Shown here: piece by piece, positions 1 through 64,000 of the stretch
Numbering within the stretch: the stretch's first letter is position 1
How the letters are laid out: every line of letters begins with the position of its first letter
Assembly: GCA_036971475.1 (NCBI GenBank)
Contig: JBAIZL010000001.1
Location: forward strand, 281,011,925 to 281,075,924
From: Prosapia bicincta
Taxonomy: Eukaryota; Arthropoda; Insecta; Hemiptera; Cercopidae
Length of the DNA stretch: 64,000 bases
Reading direction: 5' to 3'
Program-made: the position numbers and the translations under genes
The notes under the pieces: generated by a model
What the model was told of the DNA's origin: nothing
Database searches by the model: none
Seen by the model: only the letters and a program-made list of their open reading frames with translations

Positions 1-723
1 AAATGTATGTTAAATAAACTTTTTGCGTTGATTAAAATTGTTTTGTTGACTTGGAAATTTTTTGGGTTATCAATGGAACTTTCTTTTTTAGAGTTGTCAT
101 TTTGTATAGTTTATCTTTAATTTTTTTATATTATGACTAAGAAATGGTTAGTTGTAATTAATCTTCCCAAGGTTCAAATTACATTTTGTAAGCGCTTTAT
201 GTATCCTAATACTTGAAAATGCTACTAAAAATTACTTGTTTCTTCACCAGTTCTAGATAATGTATTTCCTATTTTAGTTAGTCAGTAGCATAAAATGTAA
301 TTTTTTTCTCCATGGCTAGACAGTCAAAGGTAAATTTCTTCACATCCTGTTTGCATAGTTAACAAGATAATGTCTATTAATAGGATTAGTTTTCATTGAA
401 ACCATTAAGAAGCGATTTGTAATCTATTGTATCAAACACTCCAAAACATAGATCGATGTAAAGCAGAGAATTGCAAATCTCTGATATTGTTAATTTATGA
501 CATAACTGTTATAACTTTTCTTTGTTTTTGTAAAATTTTATATTAAATTTGTCGTCAAATAAATGTTGAATGTTTAATAAACATTTTTAAACAATGTTCA
601 AACATTGCTGAAAATAAACTCAACAAAAGTAGGAAAAATTTAATTACACAGTAAATGCTTTTTAAAAAAATTCCAGTAATTGCTTGGAAAACATTAATAT
701 TGTTTTGTATTTCCATTTTATAG
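1..723. other. Partial intron upstream of the first visible exon
   Basis: AT-rich intronic sequence ending in the acceptor AG at 722-723. I see no coding homology and no recognisable mobile element in it. Confidence 0.7.
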
Positions 724-63015
<62,292 letters not shown>

Positions 63016-64000
63016 GTAAGCTTGTTATAAATTTAACGAAATTAATTGGATTATCAGTAATTGAAAGGTGGTATAAAAGGCAATCATAAAAATTAAAGCT
63101 ATTCTGAATATTTAAGGGTGTAAACTCTGAAAAATTCTAAACTGCTAAACAAAAACTAACAATACACAATAATTATAGAACATAATCTTTTGTACATATA
63201 TCATCAAAGGGTTTCGGTTTGATGACTAAACTGTTGGGACTATGCAATGGATAATATATAACATGGATATGAACATTTAGGTCATAAAACAAATTACTTT
63301 GGGTTGACGCCTGTCATTGTATACAAATGGTAGTACTGTACAGTACAGCAGACAATGGCTTGTGAACATTCACACACCCAGTGACGAATCAGATGTTTCT
63401 TTTCATGAATTGTGTTTAGATAAAGTTGACCAAGAGTTCTAAGAAATAAAATTAGTCAGTGTGAGGATGAATATGAAATTGTTTTTGTATTCATATGTAT
63501 TTTGGGGTGGTAACAAAACATTAACAAAATAGTAACATTAATTAACAATTTTGAACTATAATTAAAAAATTAATTTATTATAACTCAAGATGTTTGTAAC
63601 AACACCTGAGTTTCATAATAATATGGAGTTTTTAAAGCACAATTCTCTGGAGCAGTCCAAATTAATTGAATTTTCTGTCCAGTGCAGTGCAGTGCCTGGA
63701 AAGGTAGCCAATAGATTGAATAGAGTAGAATATTTCATAATACCCAATCCATTCTATTTAGATTGTTATTATTTTTGTATTGCTTATATGGATCGTTATT
63801 AATCGCTCTGATATATAATATAATCTTGTGATTAAAGTATATGAAATGACATTCTTCCAAACGTCTGTCTTTACTTTACAATAACTTCACAAGCACATGT
63901 AGTCAGATGTATTTGTTTATAGATAAAATTTTATTTAAAAATAATGTGTAGTCTTTGATGTAGTGGCATAAAGCTTTTTTTAGATTAGGTCATAGATTAA
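63016..64000. other. Intron 25 (partial), nothing recognised
   Basis: No stretch here encodes an acidic, hydrophobic-ended SorLA C-terminus in the needed phase. The frame at 63590-63802 does not resemble it. The final exon is probably downstream of the window. Confidence 0.55.

Noticed and set aside
63590..63802. Open frame considered as the final SORL1 exon
   Set aside because: No acidic cluster or C-terminal GGA-type signal, no convincing acceptor in the right phase, and the sequence is unlike any SorLA tail.

Overview
This window is AT-rich, intron-rich animal DNA, most likely from an insect. The evidence is GT-AG introns, DD34D mariner, Penelope-like, piggyBac, hAT and Tigger elements, and a non-LTR retrotransposon of a type common in arthropods. 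I cannot name the species. Drosophila is unlikely, because it is generally reported to lack this receptor family.

One gene runs along the plus strand through the whole window. It is an ortholog of SORL1 (SorLA/LR11), a type I sorting receptor that moves cargo between the Golgi, endosomes and cell surface. I place 25 consecutive exons (724-63015). All have AG/GT borders and compatible phases, and they give 4840 nt (1613 codons plus one base) without a stop. The domain order is diagnostic: end of the VPS10 propeller with an Asp-box (exon 1), the ten-cysteine 10CC module (exons 2-3), five YWTD/LDL-B repeats (exons 4-7), an EGF-like module (exon 8), nine LDL-A repeats (exons 9-16), six fibronectin type III domains (exons 17-24), then a transmembrane helix and a cytosolic tail with F-T-N-S-H-Y (exon 25). 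The first half of VPS10 with the signal peptide lies upstream of the window. The last exon (acidic cluster and C-terminal sorting signal) lies downstream.

Everything else sits in introns and is mostly mobile DNA. Intron 1 holds an antisense 4.4-kb non-LTR element with an 11-bp target duplication. Introns 2, 22 and 24 hold palindromes built from inverted ends of Penelope-like elements, always next to (TA)n tracts. Intron 6 has a hAT MITE nested in another inverted-repeat element. Introns 7 and 23 have Tc1/mariner-type remnants. Intron 8 has a LINE relic split by a Tigger MITE. Intron 9 has a piggyBac relic and a complete but dead mariner. Introns 10, 13 and 17 have Tigger relics, and intron 10 also a hAT MITE. 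Intron 16 has a 44-bp minisatellite. Intron 18 has a LINE 3' fragment. Intron 20 has two TTAA-flanked elements. Intron 24 has a Penelope-like element with reverse transcriptase and GIY-YIG endonuclease, plus a second copy with an internal inversion.

The observation most worth following is that the ends of several Penelope-related repeat families fold as hammerhead ribozymes. Two families keep the complete canonical core (7166-7210, 7356-7400 and 28703-28747). Two others keep the three-way junction with a changed core.
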